DNA of 64,000 nt, from positions 111,214,607 to 111,278,606 of the forward strand of contig CAMZMU010000041.1 in the NCBI GenBank assembly GCA_947311845.1, in the 5' to 3' direction. Shown here piece after piece: positions 11,356 through 22,705 of the stretch; position 1 is the stretch's first letter; every line of letters begins with the position of its first letter. The position numbers and the translations under genes were made by a program. This DNA is from Poa pratensis (taxonomy: Eukaryota > Streptophyta > Magnoliopsida > Poales > Poaceae). The notes below the pieces were generated by a model. That model did no database searches, was not told where the DNA came from, and was given only the letters and a program-made list of their open reading frames with translations.

Positions 11356-11357
11356 TA

Positions 11358-12418
11358 TGATGCGGGTAGGTCCGATTTTCACGGATTTGTGCGGAGGAAA
11401 GATGAACACGAAGAACACGCGAAGAACGATGAACACAAAGAGGGGAAATCAAACACACAAGGGTAAATAGCAAGTAGCAACCCGGCAAGAATCGACTGGT
11501 AACAATCCCGAGGGCAGCCCCCAATCCTCCTCTCCCAAGCACACCTTACTCTTAGGATTGTTTGTCCAATTGGTCAATCCAACCAATCCAACCTAGCCAC
11601 CTAAAGATGGAAGATTAGCAAGTAATCGCAACTACAAGCGGAGCCTTGGTATCCACGCAGGGATCTTCTCCTCAAGAGGAGGCCTTGGTTCATCTCCACA
11701 TGTGGAGGTCTTGATTCATCTCCATAGGAGGAAAGAGACACTTTGAGAAGAAGGAGCAAAGCTCTACTTTAGTTCCCAAATCATAGTCTAATCCTAACCC
11801 TAGGCGAGGAGGAGTATTTATAGTCCAAGAGGCGAAGGGGTAAGTTGTGGGCCGTTACATGGGCTTCAGCCCGAATCTTCCCAGGTCCAGCGGTAGTACC
11901 GCTGGAATTAAATGTGCTCGCTGGCGGTAGTACGAAGCGGGTACCGGGAGGTACCGTAGGGGTATCCAGTGGCGTTTTCGGGCGTGACGGTACCTCCAGC
12001 GGTACCTCTGGCGGTAGTACCGTGATCTGGGTTCAGCGGTAGTACCGCTGTGTAAGCGGTAGTACTGCTGCCTGGAGCTCTGCGCCGGTCTTCATCTTCA
12101 GCGGTAGCACGGCTGGTGCAGCTGCCTGGGACCTGGCGGTAGTACCGGCCCTCCGGGCGGTAGTACCGCTGTGCTGATGTTTCGTCTTCTTCATCTTCTT
12201 CTCGACTCGTCTCTTGGCCATCTTCTGCACTTGCTTCTTGATCTTCTTGGTAGTTGTTCCTGAGTATGCACAACGTATCCGAATGAAGTAGCAACCCATT
12301 CAAAGGAGTGTCGAGATCACACATAGATAGGAGCGAATTCACCTTATCATGGAGAGCTTTGATTCTTGCTCTTGTCATTGGGCCACTTGTTGTAGGAGCC
12401 GTAGGTCGGGCTACATCA
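11358..12418 (-). repeat. 5' LTR of nested chromovirus-like element
   Basis: This is the second copy of the LTR at 4091-5145, 1061 bp, TGATGCGGG...ACATCA, followed by the TSD TTCCT. The TATA-type box on the minus strand is at 11815-11822. It differs from the other LTR by scattered substitutions and one-base indels. Confidence 0.93.
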
Positions 12419-12423
12419 TTCCT

Positions 12424-14826
12424 GGGACAATGCCGTGAAATACTGTTGACGTGGGCTGCAGGCTGGAATCCTTGAGTCCTAGACGCTGGAACGTATCGTA
12501 GTACAAGATATTAATGCTGCTTCCTCCATCCATAAGCACTTTGGTCAGCTTGTATCCTGCAACGTACGGTGCCACAACCAGTGCCAACTTGCCAGGTTCC
12601 CATACTTGTGGCGGGTGGTCGTCGCGACTCCAGGTTACCGCGTATTCCGACCACCTTAACCAATCGGGTGTTGCTGGTATCACGGCGTTCACCTGCTGAC
12701 TTCTCCGGCTCAATTTCTCCTCCCTTTTGGAGGTATCGATAACTATTGTGTGATACTGCCCCGTCTGCCTGGGGTTACTCACGCCGTGCTGCCCAATATT
12801 TGTGTTATGTGCCGCACTAGGGTTTCCTTCATGGGAATTCCCCCCATTGTGTTGGCTCTCTTCTTTCCACTTCTTGTAATAGTGGCATTGCGCCTTGGTA
12901 TGGTCCGCTGGCCGTCCATCACCTGTCGCATGAAGGTCGCATGGCCGGTTGAAAACTTCTTGCATATTGATTGGACGGGAGCCGTATCCTCGACCCCTTC
13001 CACGCTGGCCTCTGAATCCTCCACGCGCATTGGCGACGAGCCCTGAGTGACCATCTTCGCTTTTGCGTTTGTTTTGACTCGCGTTGTTGTGGCTCGTTTG
13101 CTGCTGCTGGGGCTTGTTGGAGTTTTTCTTTCCTTTTGCAGCAACCTCCTCTTCTTCTCCGTCTGACGCATCTCTGGTTTTATCTGAGCTGGCATATTTG
13201 TTAGCCGCATCCATCACCTCGCTAAGGCTCTTGACTTTATCCTTCATGTGACCCAGCTTATGAATCAGCGGCTCAAACTTGCAGTTTTTCTCCATCACCA
13301 GGACGGCTGAGCTTGGTGGTATATTATCTGAGGAGTGTATTATTTCTGCCACCCTTTTCATCCAATGGCGACTTGACTCGCCTTCCTTCTGGACACAACG
13401 CTCTAGATCTTCTATATTGCAGAGTCGTTTGCAAGTTCCTTGGAAGTTCTTAACGAAGGCATCCTTCAGTTCCTCCCAAGTATTTATAGAGTTGGGAGGC
13501 AAATTTTGCAGCCATATGTGCGCTGCACCTTCTAGCATCATGTTTAGGCAGTGTGCGCAGATCTCTTCGGATGCGTTTAGGATGCTCATGCCCATCTCGT
13601 AATTGTTGAGCCAAGTGGTTGGATCCATGCTGGCGTTGTAGTTTGCCACCTTGTGTGGCCCTTTGAAATCTTCAGGAAAATGTTCCGATCTGATCCTCTC
13701 AGTGAAACACGCGGTCCTTTGAGTTGCGAGGACAGGGTTGTGGGCGCGCCTGCGGGGTTATCTGCGGGCCGCTTTTGCACCAATGGCGCATTCGCCTGCG
13801 CTTCTGCGACTTGCTCCTGCTGCCTCTGTGCAACTCCTGACACGTTCTCTGGTGGCCTGCTTTGGACGCTTCTTTCTGCTACAATCCTGTGATTGGCTGG
13901 TACGAGGGCAGCTGTGCTTCGGCTTCCGCCCTATTGGCTTGTTGCAGGACTACCGTACTTAGCATCTGAATCGCGCGCCGCGCCTCAGCATTGACCGGGT
14001 CATCACCTGTTGGTACCATCTGAGTCAAGATATTAGCCGCAACATACATATTATCGATAGGGTTCTGGTAATGGCCCTGTGGGGTGTGAAACCTCCTTGG
14101 TTGTTGCTGGGTCTCTTGATTTGTTGGTACCCTTCCTTCCGCAGTAGTCTGGATTCCCGTCCCCGTGGCTGGAGTGAGCAGGATTTCCACTGTTGGTTGA
14201 GTCGCGCGCAGCTGTGTTTGCGGGTCAACCTGTTGTTGAGTCGCAGCCAGCGCGGCTACTCTCTGCCGCTCCTGTTGGATTCCTTGGTTTATCTGATTGA
14301 GCCTGCGGCGCTCTTCTTCCATCCTTCGAACCTCATATAGGAGCTCGGCCCTGGCGGCCTCAATTTCTGTTGCACGGAGGGCGGCGTTCGTGGCTGACAC
14401 AGGGACAAGAAGTGGGTTGCTTGGGGGTGCCGATGCCTCGGTTTCTCCAGCAGTTCCTGATGCGCCTGCTCCTCCGGCCATGTAAACCACGACTTGCGCC
14501 ATCTCTTGATCTGGTGATGATGCGATTTCTGGTTGGTAACCCAGCAACTTTCTTCAAAGGCAGGTATGACGGACCCAAACTCTTGCGAGTCCATGCTTTC
14601 CACGGATTCTTCCCATCATCGGCGACTTCTTCTACTGAATCACCTTCTTGGACCGATCTAACGGACCTACCACCGATGAGCCGACGAAGACGTTGATGGA
14701 TCCAAACGGGATGACGTGACCGGTCTCCAAATAATCCGCTTCCGGCCCCCAGCTTGAATCGTCGATGAGGGGTGTGCCATTGACCGTGATGATACGGCCA
14801 ACAACAAGATCTTCAGCTCCCTTCAT
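12424..14826 (-). pseudogene. Tat1 gag and proximal protease, frameshifted
   Basis: Reading starts at 14826 (MKGAEDLVVGRIITVNG) and passes through a coiled-coil-rich N-terminal part (AELLYEVRRMEEERRRLNQIN). The gag core is in the 13649-12411 frame: WLNNYEMGMSILNASEE, AHIWLQNLPPNSINTWEELKDAFVKNFQGT. An Arg/Gly-rich segment (RGGFRGQRGRGRGYGSR) and a zinc-knuckle-like CDLHATGDGRPADHTKAQC follow. The protease active-site segment VLMDGGSSINIL lies near 12500, and the frame is then cut by the nested element. Frame changes lie near 13850 and 14550. Gag forms the particle; the Arg/Gly-rich part probably binds RNA. Confidence 0.83.
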
Positions 14827-14860
14827 GGATCCTACGCGGAACGTGACGCTCTTGACCGCA

Positions 14861-14878
14861 GGCCCACCGTGGGCACCA
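14861..14878 (-). promoter_or_regulatory. Tat1 primer-binding site
   Basis: The minus strand reads TGGTGCCCACGGTGGGCC, two bases from the 5' LTR. The position and TGG start fit a tRNA 3' end; I did not assign the tRNA. Confidence 0.75.
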
Positions 14879-14880
14879 AC

Positions 14881-15396
14881 TGTCGTGGGTTTGTCACGTC
14901 AGGTGTCATAGATGACTTTGTAGGTGTGGGATTACGCGAGTCAAGCATCTCCGAGCTTGGGATCGCAGGAACAAAGATCAACACAGATTTACCCAGGTTC
15001 GGCCCCCTCAATGTGAGGTAAAAGACCTACTTCCTGCCTACCCTAGATTGGTATTGATATGATAATCGAGGTGTTACAATGGAGGCGATCCGATCTGGTA
15101 CTCACCGTATGAGCTAGGGTTTGGGGCTTGATAGCTTGACCCACTCTAAGTCCTGCGAGTCCTCTTTATATACACAGAGGCTCGCTAGGTTACAAAAGGA
15201 AACTTCCCCATAAGGAATACGCCCACAGAGGCCTACTCGGAGACTACTTGGTCTTCACGTCCTCCGGGATATGTCTTCTAGATCTTTCCCCTTATGGCGG
15301 TTCAATATTGGGCTTGCTCCCAAGTGGGCCTTTGTCCGTGCGAGTAAGTTAAGTCGCACTGGGCCGCGGGTTAAACCAGAAAGTATTCCCCCGATA
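14881..15396 (-). repeat. Tat1 5' LTR
   Basis: It is 516 bp, starting TGTCGTGGG on the plus strand. The outer end reads CCCCCGATA where CCCCCGACA would be expected, a C-to-T change in the terminal dinucleotide. A TATA-type box (TATATAAA, minus strand) lies at 15165-15172. The outer boundary was set where sequence homologous to TatB begins (GGATGCTCG). Confidence 0.72.
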
Positions 15397-15439
15397 GGAT
15401 GCTCGATGAGGGTTGTCAATGGTGACGCAGCACTGGGCT

Positions 15440-16680
15440 CCTCGGGAGCCTCGTCAAGCCTCTCCTGAGGTGGACCCTCGACGAGGGTGCCTTCTGGTGC
15501 GCGGGCTCGGCAAGGGGCTTAGGCCCTGAAGAGGATGCTTCCTTGTCGGGGGATCTGGGCTTGGCGTGGCAGTATCCTTCTTGGCGAGGACCAGCTCTTC
15601 CCTTTCTGCCACCAAGGCTGCGCTCACTGTTTGTGGAGTGGCTGATAGGTACAGCTTCAGATGCTCGCCAGGCCTTGGGGCAACCATGACAGGTGGGCTA
15701 GCCAAGTATTTCTTCAGGTCTTGAAATGCCTTGTCCGCCTCCGGCGTCCACTTGAACGTGCCAGACCGCTTCATGAGCTTGAAAAATGGCAGCGCCCTCT
15801 CGCCAAACTTGGAGATGAAACGGCCGAGGCTGGCCATGCATCCCGCGAGGCGCTGCATGTCCTTGAGGCGACGGGGTGGCTGCATCTCTTCTATGGCTTT
15901 GATCTTGTCAGGATTCGCTTCTATGCCGCGGTGAGACACTAGGAACCCGAGGAGTTTGCCTGACGGTACCCCGAAGACGCACTTGGCGGGGTTCACCTTG
16001 ATGTTTACTTTGCGCAGGCTGGCAAAGGTCTCCTCGGGGTCCTCCATGGGGTGTGCTCTTCACGAGTCTTGACCACGATGTCATCGATGTAGGCTTCTGC
16101 GTTTCTTCCCATCTGAGCCCCAAGGCCTTCCTCATGAGCCTCTGGAAGGTGGCGCCGGCATTCTTCAAGCCAAAGGGCATGCAGACGTAGCAATACACAC
16201 CACAAGGGTGAGAATGCTGTCTTCTCCTCATCCTCCTTCGCCATCTTGATCTGGTGGTAGCCCGAGAAGGCATCCAGGAAACAGAGGAGGTTGCAGCCGG
16301 CGGTGGAGTCCACAATCTGGTCTATCCGAGCATGGGGTACGGGTCCTTGGGGCAAGCCTTGTTGAGGTCGGTGTAGTCGATGCAGAGCCTGTCGCCCCCG
16401 GTGTGCTTGGGGACGACCACCGTGTTGGAGAGCCATGTGGGGTGTGGAACTTCCCTGATTATGTGTGCTTCTTTCAACTTCTCTACTTCCTTGATGATGA
16501 ACTCTTGCTTCTCTGGCGCCTGGCGCCGTGCTTTCTGCTTCACGGGGCGTGCATTTGGACACATGGCTAAGTGGTGCTCGATCACCTCCCTCGGTACTCC
16601 GGACATCTCTGACGGTGTCCATGCGAACATGTCAGAGTTTGCCCTGAGGAAGGCGACGAGCACGCTTTCCTATTTGGGAG
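15440..16680 (-). pseudogene. TatA reverse transcriptase, frameshifted
   Basis: The RT is readable in several frames: MFAWTPSEMSGVPREVIEHH and EAHIIREVPHPTW (16663-16322), [29 protein letters not shown] (about 16330), and [15 protein letters not shown] with the catalytic YIDD (about 16095). The distal part [26 protein letters not shown] follows at 16047. The YIDD variant differs from YVDD in TatB. The region then passes into a proline-rich tail and ends at the Tat1 junction. Confidence 0.83.
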
Positions 16681-17215
16681 GCAAGCCAGCGACTATGGTG
16701 ACGCTAGCCCCCGAGCCGCTGGCGTCCAATGACACCTTCTTCATGGCTGCTGCTCCTGTGAGAACAGCTGCTTCTTCTTCGCGGGCCTCTCGAGGGGCTC
16801 CATGTCCTCATCAGCGGGGAATGCCACGGCAGCGAACTTGTAGGCGGTCTCGACAGAGCGCATTGCGTCCTGGACTTGACCGTGGATGGCGATGGTGCCG
16901 CCGCTGCCTGGAGCTTGACGATGTTGTACGCATGGTGAGTGATGGCCATGAATTTCGCGAGGGCGGGGTAGCCGAGGATGGCGTTGTAGGGCAGGCCGAT
17001 GTGTGCGATGTCGAAGTCGATCTGCTCGGTGCGGTAGTTTTGCGGCGTGCCGAACGTGACTGCGAGCCTCACCTACCCCAGAGGTGTGGTAGAGCCACTC
17101 GTCACCCCCTGAAGGGCCTGGAGGGCATCAGCCACTCGTAGGGCACTTGAAGCTGCTCGAAGGTCTCGACAGAGATGACGTTCAAGCCCGCACCCCATCT
17201 ATGAGTGTCTTAGCG
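16680..17215 (-). pseudogene. TatA protease region, frameshifted
   Basis: The minus strand reads VTFGTPQNYRTEQIDFDIAHIGLPYNAILGYPALAKFM in the 17072-16704 frame. The active-site segment (TLIDGV in place of TLIDGGAG in TatB) is near 17200, with a one-base loss that breaks the frame. Homologous to 57006-57584 in TatB. Confidence 0.75.
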
Positions 17216-18995
17216 ACTATGTTGTTTATGATGGGAGTGCACACCAGAGGGATGGTGCCTACAGCCTTGGTCGACTTGGGGTGGTCCTTGGAGTCGAAGG
17301 CGATGGTGTACTGTGACCACTTGAGGGGCTGGGAAGCCTCAAGCCCTGGAAGCGCTGCGTTGACCTCACGAGAGAATTGCTTGAAGTGGTTGTTGGACTT
17401 GGGCGCCTGGGACCCACCGAGGATGCAGGCTATTGCCCCCTGAGGGGCCTGGTAGACCCAGGGTTCTCGTCGGGGAGGTTGCCATTTTTCCCAGCGTTGT
17501 TCCCCGAGCCCTCTGCTGGAAGTTGTGGCGTCCACCTCCGCGACCACTACGGCCTCCGCCGCGGCCGCCGCGGCCCTGGTTCTTCTCGCGCTCCTTGTTG
17601 AGCTGCTTGAGCTCCCAGCAGTCCTCAGTTGCGTGGTTGTGCCTGTTGTGGTAGATGCAGTATGGGCGATTGTCCGCCTTTTTCTCTTCAGCCGCCGGAG
17701 AGGCCTCGCGAGGCTGCTTTGCGTCAGGCTCTGCCGCGAGGATGGCCGTGGTCTTGCGCTTCTCGGCAGGCTTCTTCTTGCTCCTGGACCCCTCAGGAGG
17801 GTCATCCTCCACTTCCTTCTTGACGAAGAGGAGGTCCTCTTCAGCCTTGGCGCACTTGTCCGCCAGATCAAAGAGCTTCACCACAGAGGAGAGGTGTCGT
17901 GGATGCCGAGCTTCTCGAGCATCCTGTGGTTCGTGACGCCCTCCCTAAAGGCGGAGATGACGTGCGAGTCCGGGATGTTCGGAATCTTGTTGCGGACCTG
18001 GCTGAAGCGCTGGATGTATCCGTGGAGGGTCTCGTCAGGCTTCTGGCGCACCGTGCGAAGGTCGTTGTAGGTGAGCGCGCGCTCGTAGGTGCCCTTGAAG
18101 TTGGCGACGAAGACCTTGCAGAGGTCCTCCCACGTGTCGATGGTATTCTCGGGGAGGTTCATGAGCCACGAGAGCGGAGTCCTTGAGCGCCATGGAGAGC
18201 CAGTGTAGAGCTGCAGGAACTCCAGAGGGTTGGTCCTGCCGTCGTAGCGCGGAGGGAGGCCTGGCTTGAACTTCACGGGTCAGACGACGCGGCGCAGGTT
18301 GCGGGTGAAGGCGGTGCAGCCCGTGGCGTATGTCATGGCGCCACCAGTGAGTACGCCGCGGTTCTGGCGACCTGCAGCGGCAATCTCCTGCACGACGCGG
18401 TTGTGGCGGCCCCTCTGGCGCTTGATTTCCACGCGGGCATCCGCCGGAGTCCGCTGCACAATCTGGCAGTCATGCGGCGAGGATGCGTGTGACGCGCGCG
18501 GTGGTTTGCTGCCGGAGCTGCAGCTGGAGGAGGAGCGCCGTGCGCTATGTTCCCCTCGCGTCCGGAGTGGCGCAACAGCGAGCGAGAGGGCGCTGGTGCT
18601 GCAGTGGTAGCAGCAGGAACGGCGGCGGCGTTGATGAGCTCCTCGAGACGCCCGAGCCAGTTGTCGTGGCCCGCCTGCGTGGGACGGTAGCATAGCAGCT
18701 CTTGCGCCATCAGTAGTGCAGTGGCTGGGCTGGGCGCCGCTTGGCCCAGCGTGGAGGCGCTCTCGCGCCTAGATGGGTGTAGGGAGGAAGCTCCCTCGTC
18801 CTCGCCGTCGATGCCGCCGTCGTTGCCGCTGCCGTAGCCGCCGTCATCCTTAGGATGTTCGACGCGCGGCTCGGCGTTGCGCTCTGAAGCGCGGTTGGCG
18901 TGTGGGCGACCACGCGGGTTGTGGTTGGCAGCAGGCTCGGTGTTGGCCCTGCCGGACGTCCGTCGCGCAGGACGCGCAGCTCGCGTGTCAGTCAT
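17180..18995 (-). pseudogene. TatA gag, frameshifted and internally deleted
   Basis: It starts at 18995 (MTDTRAARPARRTSGRAN). The core includes WLMNLPENTIDTWEDLCKVFVANFKGTYERALTYNDL, HVISAFREGVTNHRMLEKLGIHD and LFDLADKCAKAEED, followed by a zinc-knuckle-like CIYHNRHNHATEDCWEL and a Gly/Arg-rich stretch. Compared with TatB it lacks about 40 bp near 18202, where TatB codes for MMANWLSMAL and adjoining residues. Gag would form the particle; this copy cannot. Confidence 0.82.
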
Positions 18996-19034
18996 GGCGC
19001 GGAGAGGTTGAAGAAGTTGAAGACGCGCCTCAGC

Positions 19035-19052
19035 CCCCTACCTGGCGCGCCA
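19035..19052 (-). promoter_or_regulatory. TatA primer-binding site
   Basis: The minus strand reads TGGCGCGCCAGGTAGGGG, two bases from the LTR. TatB has the identical site. The tRNA was not assigned. Confidence 0.8.
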
Positions 19053-19054
19053 AA

Positions 19055-20174
19055 TGTCGGAGACTAGTCCCAGGAACTAGGGGTGTCTCTCAGAAGCCAG
19101 GAAACGAGTAAGGAGCTGAACACAACGTCAAACAGATCCTCAACAACCTCGGCGATGGTGCTCGTCGAGCTCGGTGAGGGACATCACGACAGAGAAGGAA
19201 CACGAGCCGCTACCCAGGTTCAGGCCCACCGTGAGGTGTAAAAGCCCTACGTCCTGCTAAGATGTATTGCACTGCTTGAAGAGGTTCACAGTACAGGGTG
19301 CTTGCTGAGGACACAGTTGTGGCTATGGTGGACTATGGTGGAATGAGCTCCGTCTTCTCCTTCAGATGTGGCTGCTTGGTTGAGGAATGAGTTGGTGAAT
19401 GCGGGATCCCCTTCCTAGGTCGTACATTGCTCCTTATATACTGGGCTTGGTCCTCTTCCCCGAAAACCTCCGGGGAAGGGATACCACAATGCCGCCGAGT
19501 TGGAGCACGTCGGGGCGTCCATGGATGTGGTCCATGGCAGAGAGCACGTCGTCTTGGCAGAAAAAGCCACCGTCCAACCAGGACGGTGGGCTGGCGCTGC
19601 AGAGCTTTGGGGCGTGCCCCATGGTGACGTCGCAGTTGGAGCATAGCGGCGGCCGGCCGCTTTATCACCAAATTGGCAAGTCTTGGAGTCCGCTTTGCTT
19701 CCTCCAGCTCCTTTGACCGCTTTATACACGAGAATGTCAACTGCGGCGTCTTCGTCATCGCGCGCAGGCGCTCGCGTCACTCTGCGGCGAGCGCAGAGCC
19801 CATGTGCGCTCTGCAGCGGCGCAGGAGCTTGCTTCCACTTGAAGGAACCCCGCGAGGGCCTGAAGCCTCGCCGAGGCTTTGTAGCCGTTGACTTCTCGCG
19901 AGGGAAAACCTCGCGAGGGTAGCGCGGAGACGCGCCAGGACCTGATGGTCCTCTAGGAGAGGCCTTCCTGAGGCAGAAGTTCCTCTCGAGGCCCCTTAGG
20001 CCGAACGTCTGGTCCTTAGCAGAAATGCCCAGCCGAGCAAAGAAACCCTCGCGAGGGAAAATGCCTCACGAGGCTCGTCAAGCTGAAAGCCTGGTCCTTA
20101 GCAGAATTTCCTGCGGAGCGGTTGAGGGCTGTGGCAGGCCGGCCCATGGTACCCTGGTTTCCACTGGGCCGACA
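19055..20174 (-). repeat. TatA 5' LTR
   Basis: 1120 bp, TGTCGGAGA...GGGCCGACA, with 6-bp inverted ends (TGTCGG/CCGACA). A TATA-type box (TATATAAG, minus strand) lies at 19433-19440. The U3 side (19850-20080) has repeated CCTCGCGAGG-like palindromes. It differs from the TatB LTRs by roughly 2% in the first 150 bp. Confidence 0.93.
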
Positions 20175-20224
20175 AAGTCCAAACCTAACCCAACACGTAG
20201 ACAATATTTGACACAAACACAACA
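20175..20224 (-). repeat. X element LTR, outer fragment after TatA
   Basis: This is the last 50 bp of an X LTR, starting with the TSD AAGTC shared with the TatB site. It matches the end of the uninterrupted LTR at 22653-22705. The rest of this LTR should be on the far side of TatA, outside the window. Confidence 0.85.
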
Positions 20225-22338
20225 AACTCCACATTAGCGAATATTGTCCACCATCTTGAATTCGTCAATGCGTCAAACTTCCATATACTCCGGACTTGAG
20301 TTGTCTTCCATGAGTTTCGCTGCTACTCCCAGACTCCATGTGACTCCACCTGCAACTGTAGTCCCTTCTTGCCGTACAACACCATCACACACGACCAGTG
20401 GTCTGCGTAAAAAATGCTTTCTACTTGAAGAAACTTCACCGTCGCCTTTTAGTCACCCTGAGTCAAATTCACAGTCGTCTCATCCTGGATAGTCTTCTAC
20501 ATGTCCCACAGCTATAGCACTCCGCCTCCTTCTGTATCTAGTCACCTGCACTTTGCCATGTGCACTGAACATCACAGAATATACGGCCATGTACTCTCCA
20601 AGCTTCCGACATCGCAGACTTTCCAACACTTTCTCAGATTCCTATGGCAGACTCTTGTCTATCACCTGATGCATCAATCTCCATAGACCCAGTCACCAAC
20701 TTGAATCCGATACTCGCCAACAATGCTTCAGCACCCCTGCACACCTATCTGACCACGCCTGACCGCCTGTGCCCTGGTCTGTCGCCGTGTCCCGTGCTTA
20801 CCGCACGCCTCGCCGCTATTACCGCGTCGAGCATCCGCAATCTTGGCCAAGATCTACCGGGTCGCGTACCCACACCATCTCAGGCCCCACTGCAGACAAC
20901 CATCAGTCAAACCTGACCGATGCCGAGTTCCACGCATCTCTCCAGACCCTGAGCTCCAGTCCGGACCACGTGCCTCTCGCCTTCCCGCTGACTAGGCTTC
21001 GACTCTCCGCACGCTTATGCCGTAGCCCCTCCATCAGCCGAGTGGAATCTTCCCTCAGAGACTCTAGCTCCACCTTCGACATGACTCCTTGGTAGATGAT
21101 CAATCCACCCTGCGCCCCGCCTACCTCAAGATCCCATAAGTGCTCCATCTTGAATCGGCCCCGCGCCACCGCATGTCGAAGCACGCATAACCATGCGGCA
21201 CGTGTTTTCACGCCACATAATTCGGACACCATCAGCCCTCACGCTCCTACGTCGTTGTCGCCGATCTTCACCGTCTTCTGTCCGACCGACCTCCGTCGAT
21301 CTGTCAGACTGTCCAGTCCTACCCAGCCAAACGTATCCGACTACACCCATGCTCCACCCTGTGCCCAGTTCACCTTCCGCACACTGTCCGGCACCCTGTG
21401 TATGCATGATCCTCACGACACGCTCTAGCACGTCGTCACTCGCCGCATCCAGTCCATCTTGATCAACTTGGCCCATGCTACATCATCAAGCGTCGCCCAT
21501 ACAACGCTCGGATCAAATAACATTGACCAAACCTTGTCAATCTTCCTGTGAACCTCCGACTCCGCGTCTGTCTGCCGTGCACCGCTTCCATCCCGTACAC
21601 CGATGTGTACCGAGCAAAAGAAAGCAAAATACTAGTATCCTTGGAGCCTTCCTGTACACGCAGCAAAAGGATTGCAACCTGCAAGTTTGAAATTCACATG
21701 CACAAGCACTATCCTCACCTCACGTGTCACTCCCAAAGCTCCTGGACAAATCTTTTTCACTTCCTTTGCTCCCGATTAAAAAACCACAGTACATACGTGA
21801 CGCTCCTTTTTTTTTCACCAAACAAATCTCATGCGTGCCTACAGCCCATGCACCAGCATGGCGGCCTTCACGTCCGTCCAGTGCGATGCACTTGGACCGC
21901 ATGCTGCTCCTGCTTGCTTCCGTACCTTTTTGATTGCTTCAATGAGAAGCCGAAATCAAATTGACCACGGACTCCTGCTGTTACACGCTGGCTTCCACTT
22001 GATCGGAACAATCGATCTGAATCAATCTCCTGCTGCTGGTACGACCCTGCACTGCCGCCGCCATCGCCTTCGATCTGACCTAGCACACTGCTTGATCGCG
22101 ATCTCCATGAGATGCTGAACGGCAGCCCTGCTGCGTACTCGCTGCCGCCTGCTCCGATCCACCATGGTTCAGCCTCACTGCCGCTTCCAATTGCTCTCAC
22201 ACGATGATCTCCAACGGCCGTCAAAACAATCCTGCGAATTCGCGATTTTCACGTGCACCATGATTGTCTAGGGCTGGTCTTCGTCTTCTTCCTATAGATC
22301 AACCTTTCGTGGCCTTCGAACCTCGCTCTGATACCAAT
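20225..22338 (-). mobile_element. X element interior, copy 1
   Basis: About 2.1 kb between two X LTRs. On the minus strand it begins at the PBS near 22336 and ends at a purine-rich CCAATGTGGAGTT-type tract beside the LTR. I recognise no gag, protease, RT, RNase H or integrase motif in any frame, so X is non-autonomous. The PBS and PPT style suggest a Copia-type helper, which is inference. Short ORFs shared between copies (for example minus strand 20903-21232) look like shared non-coding sequence. Confidence 0.8.
22325..22336 (-). promoter_or_regulatory. X element primer-binding site (initiator tRNA-Met type)
   Basis: The minus strand reads TGGTATCAGAGC, two bases from the LTR at 22339. The same site occurs at 32757-32768 and, with one changed base, at 62719-62730. 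Confidence 0.88.
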
Positions 22339-22705
22339 TGTTACCATCGTAGGCGCATAATTGATCTGCCGAGAACCAAGCAATCGTAGCACAATGACGA
22401 CACCGAGATTTGTTAACGCAGTTCAGCGAACTCGCCTACATCTGCGGGGCATGACTACGGGCGCACCTCCCCATTGATACCGCAACCCTGGCCGACCTAG
22501 GCGCCGGCACAAGCCTCCGGCTCCCCTTGCGCTCCTGTTGCTATCAAGTCGTCATAGGTTACACGTGTGGTGCTCCCCTCATTATAAGGGAGGCCCAGGC
22601 TACAAGAGTTCGACTCGAACACTACTCGTATCCTATCCACACCTAATACAACTCCAAGTCCAAACCTAACCCAACAAGTACACAATATTTGACACAAACA
22701 CAACA
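22339..22705 (-). repeat. X element LTR 1, uninterrupted
   Basis: 367 bp, TGTTACCATCG...ACACAACA on the plus strand. It has X interior sequence on both sides, so it is shared by two tandem units. It contains the site CCAAGTCCAAAC in which other X LTRs carry a Tat element. Confidence 0.85.

Larger units (their letters stand above)
4091..12418 (-). mobile_element. chromovirus-like Ty3/Gypsy element nested in Tat1
   Basis: The element has LTRs at 4091-5145 and 11358-12418, a PBS matching initiator tRNA-Met, and a PPT next to the left LTR. A 5-bp TSD, TTCCT, lies at 4086-4090 and 12419-12423. The pol order is protease, RT, RNase H, integrase with a GPF/Y-type C-terminal module, as in chromoviruses. 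I cannot see a clear chromodomain and do not assign a named family. The two LTRs differ at a small percentage of sites by eye. The coding region has many frameshifts, so this copy is defective. Confidence 0.9.
1..15396 (-). mobile_element. Tat1: Tat-lineage Ty3/Gypsy element, 3' end outside window
   Basis: The element reads right to left: 5' LTR 14881-15396, PBS 14861-14878, gag about 14826-12424, protease, RT, RNase H, a second RNase H, and integrase ending at 433. A 3' non-coding tail follows and runs off the left edge, so the 3' LTR is not seen. The second RNase H after the RT-linked one is the mark of the Tat (Ogre/Retand) lineage. It is split by the chromovirus-like element at 4091-12418 inside the protease region. 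Its right end abuts TatA at 15396/15397. In TatB the homologous sequence is continuous across this point (about 55728), so Tat1 probably inserted into TatA. All coding parts carry frameshifts or stops. Confidence 0.85.
15397..20174 (-). mobile_element. TatA: Tat-lineage Ty3/Gypsy element, only its 5' part in window
   Basis: It carries the 5' LTR, PBS, gag, protease and RT, then stops at the Tat1 insertion. The remainder should lie left of the window beyond Tat1's 3' LTR. It is the same family as TatB and aligns along its whole length with 55730-60568, with a few percent divergence and several indels. Its LTR is followed by AAGTC (20175-20179) and then X-element LTR sequence, exactly as TatB is. 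Confidence 0.88.

Noticed and set aside
20903..21476. Minus-strand ORFs in the X interior as gag or pol
   Set aside because: No gag core, zinc knuckle, protease, RT or integrase motif is visible; lengths vary between copies through indels.
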